A stretch of DNA of 5,806 nucleotides from assembly GCA_910585255.1 (NCBI GenBank), contig CAJUEI010000220.1:1-5806 (forward strand). Direction: 5' to 3'. Shown piece after piece: positions 4,560 to 5,806 of this stretch (the stretch's first letter is position 1; the number at the start of each line of letters is the position of its first letter). A program made the translations under genes and the position numbers. Below the pieces are notes generated by a model. It did no database searches and had not been told where the DNA came from. It worked only from the letters and a program-made list of their open reading frames with translations. Source of the stretch: an uncultured Lachnospiraceae bacterium. Lineage in GTDB: Bacteria; Bacillota; Clostridia; Lachnospirales; Lachnospiraceae.

Positions 4560-5806
4560 CTAACATGTTGCCGGACTATATTTCATATTTCGAAATGCTC
4601 CCGTCAAACGATTTTCTTCCTGCCCGGAATATACATATATCCCAACCATTGCTCCGGTAAAACGCTTTCCTCTGCGGATTCCTTCGTCACAGAGATAGTA
4701 GACATTCTCTAATACTCCGGTTTCTCTATACTCTAATTCTGTATCTGCTGCCGGCATCTGTTCTGCCTTTGTTAAATTTCGGAATGAAAAACTTCGCTTT
4801 AGATAATTGATACTGACACGGAGTTCTAATCTGTCTCCAACAGAAACTTCTAATTTCTGCTCTTTTGCACAAACGGTATCATCTCCGATATGTTCTGTAA
4901 CAGAGAGCCAATACGCACCGTTTTGTTTTGAAATTCCATAAGTCAGATAGGTATTTTCATCATAATAACAAGTAATTCCCAAATTCTGCTGCCCCGATAA
5001 TTCCGGTACTTTTACCTCGGTCTGAAAGACAAACTGAAAATGACACTGCCTTCGGACTAAGATATTTCGGGCATACATAGTCGATAGTGGTTCCCTGCTT
5101 CCTAACACTTTAAGATAGCCGTCCTCAAATGTAAATGCTCCCTTCTCCGGTGCTCTAGGAGATACCCACTCGGTACTTAATATTCCTTTTGAAAAATCGT
5201 CCTGTTTTTCTGGTACAATTTCTTCTTTTAAATTGGGCTTTTTCTGCAGTACACTTGGTCCTTGCAGTCTGTTTACCATAGGCCATCCATCTAGATTCCA
5301 GGTAATCGGATCTAAAGCTGTCTCTCTCCCAAGCATACTATACTTTCCGTCAATCTGTCTGCCGCAAAGATATACCATATACCATTCTCCATTAGGAGTC
5401 TGTACCGGCTTTCCATGTCCGCATCGCTGTATCCCTGCCTTTTCATCTGTCTGCCGCATAATCGGATTATAAGGACAAGGCTCATAATTTCCGAATAATG
5501 TCTTTGAACGGGAAACCGAAATCCGATGCCCCGGTCCAGTTCCGCCCTCGGCTTGAAATAAATAATAATATCCATCTTTTTTTAAGAGATGAGAGCCTTC
5601 CGGTGCCCGTTTCTGGTGTCCATAATAAAGCAGTTTTGCTTTAGAAAGCTGTTTCTTACCATCTGGACTGATTTCGAAAATTCTTGCCCCACGGTTTAAA
5701 ATCATATATCGCTTTCCATCATCATCTGTAAAAATGGAAGGGTCAATTCCATCCTCATCTAAAAATACTGGTTCACAATAAGGTCCCTCCGGCTTTTCGG
5801 AGGAAG
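4560..5806 (-). CDS. GH43 family beta-xylosidase-like glycoside hydrolase, N-terminus cut by window edge (subfamily 11-like)
   Basis: The frame is open to the right edge, so the start lies outside; 414 residues plus stop are visible. The Met codon at 5705 is internal, because family-typical sequence continues upstream of it: CEPVFLDEDGIDPSIFTDDDGKRYM. The GIDPS Asp (codon 5744-5742) is the expected pKa modulator. APEGSHLLKKDGYYYLF holds the general acid Glu (codon 5600-5598), followed by AEGGTGPGH, then GHGKPVQTPNGEWYMVYLCGR and LGRETALDPITWNLDGWP, all characteristic of GH43 subfamily 11-like beta-xylosidases. The general base Asp lies in the missing N-terminus. From about visible residue 203 (QDDFSKGILSTEWV) a C-terminal concanavalin-like beta-sandwich (GH43_C2 type) runs to the end. 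It probably releases xylose from short xylo-oligosaccharides in the cell, together with the GH43 gene downstream. Any promoter is off the window. Confidence 0.92.
   Translation of the reverse strand, partial: SSEKPEGPYCEPVFLDEDGIDPSIFTDDDGKRYMILNRGARIFEISPDGKKQLSKAKLLYYGHQKRAPEGSHLLKKDGYYYLFQAEGGTGPGHRISVSRSKTLFGNYEPCPYNPIMRQTDEKAGIQRCGHGKPVQTPNGEWYMVYLCGRQIDGKYSMLGRETALDPITWNLDGWPMVNRLQGPSVLQKKPNLKEEIVPEKQDDFSKGILSTEWVSPRAPEKGAFTFEDGYLKVLGSREPLSTMYARNILVRRQCHFQFVFQTEVKVPELSGQQNLGITCYYDENTYLTYGISKQNGAYWLSVTEHIGDDTVCAKEQKLEVSVGDRLELRVSINYLKRSFSFRNLTKAEQMPAADTELEYRETGVLENVYYLCDEGIRRGKRFTGAMVGIYVYSGQEENRLTGAFRNMKYSPATC

Overview
The window looks like a chromosomal segment of a low-GC Gram-positive gut anaerobe, most likely a clostridial member of the Lachnospiraceae. 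This is inferred from A+T-rich intergenic DNA, strong AGGAG/GGAGGG ribosome binding sites, and a gene set (XRE/ImmA pair, tandem xylan-type GH43 enzymes) common in that group. No marker gene fixes the species. All five genes I accept are on the minus strand.

Left part (255-1876): a compact three-gene operon read right to left. It encodes an XRE-type helix-turn-helix regulator, an ImmA/IrrE-family zinc metallopeptidase with an HEYYH motif, and a PIN-fold predicted ribonuclease. The genes overlap by 8 nt each; the second overlap requires a TTG start for the PIN gene, which is preceded by a good ribosome binding site inside the peptidase gene. An extended -10 promoter with two 12-bp direct repeats lies upstream of the regulator. 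The layout suggests a repressor controlled by proteolysis, with a nuclease as the effector. That makes it a candidate toxin-antitoxin, stress or mobile-element control module, but the function is inferred.

Middle part (about 1990-2980): about 1 kb without a believable gene, but rich in structure. It holds a multi-stem block (2056-2197) resembling a structured RNA or a transposon end, a perfect-consensus -35 box on the plus strand, an A+T-rich segment bounded by 40-bp inverted arms (2303-2342 and 2624-2663), and a 240-bp palindromic element with perfect 31-bp arms (2592-2622 and 2801-2831) around a G+C-rich core of mutually exclusive hairpins. The two sets of arms share a sequence module, so they appear to be copies of one repeat family. 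A minus-strand terminator at 2924-2958 closes the sugar operon.

Right part (2982-5806): two adjacent GH43 glycoside hydrolase genes 29-33 nt apart. The upstream one is cut by the right window edge. They resemble different GH43 subfamilies (12-like, then 11-like), both lack secretion signals where this can be judged, and they probably act in the cytoplasm on imported xylo- or arabinoxylo-oligosaccharides.
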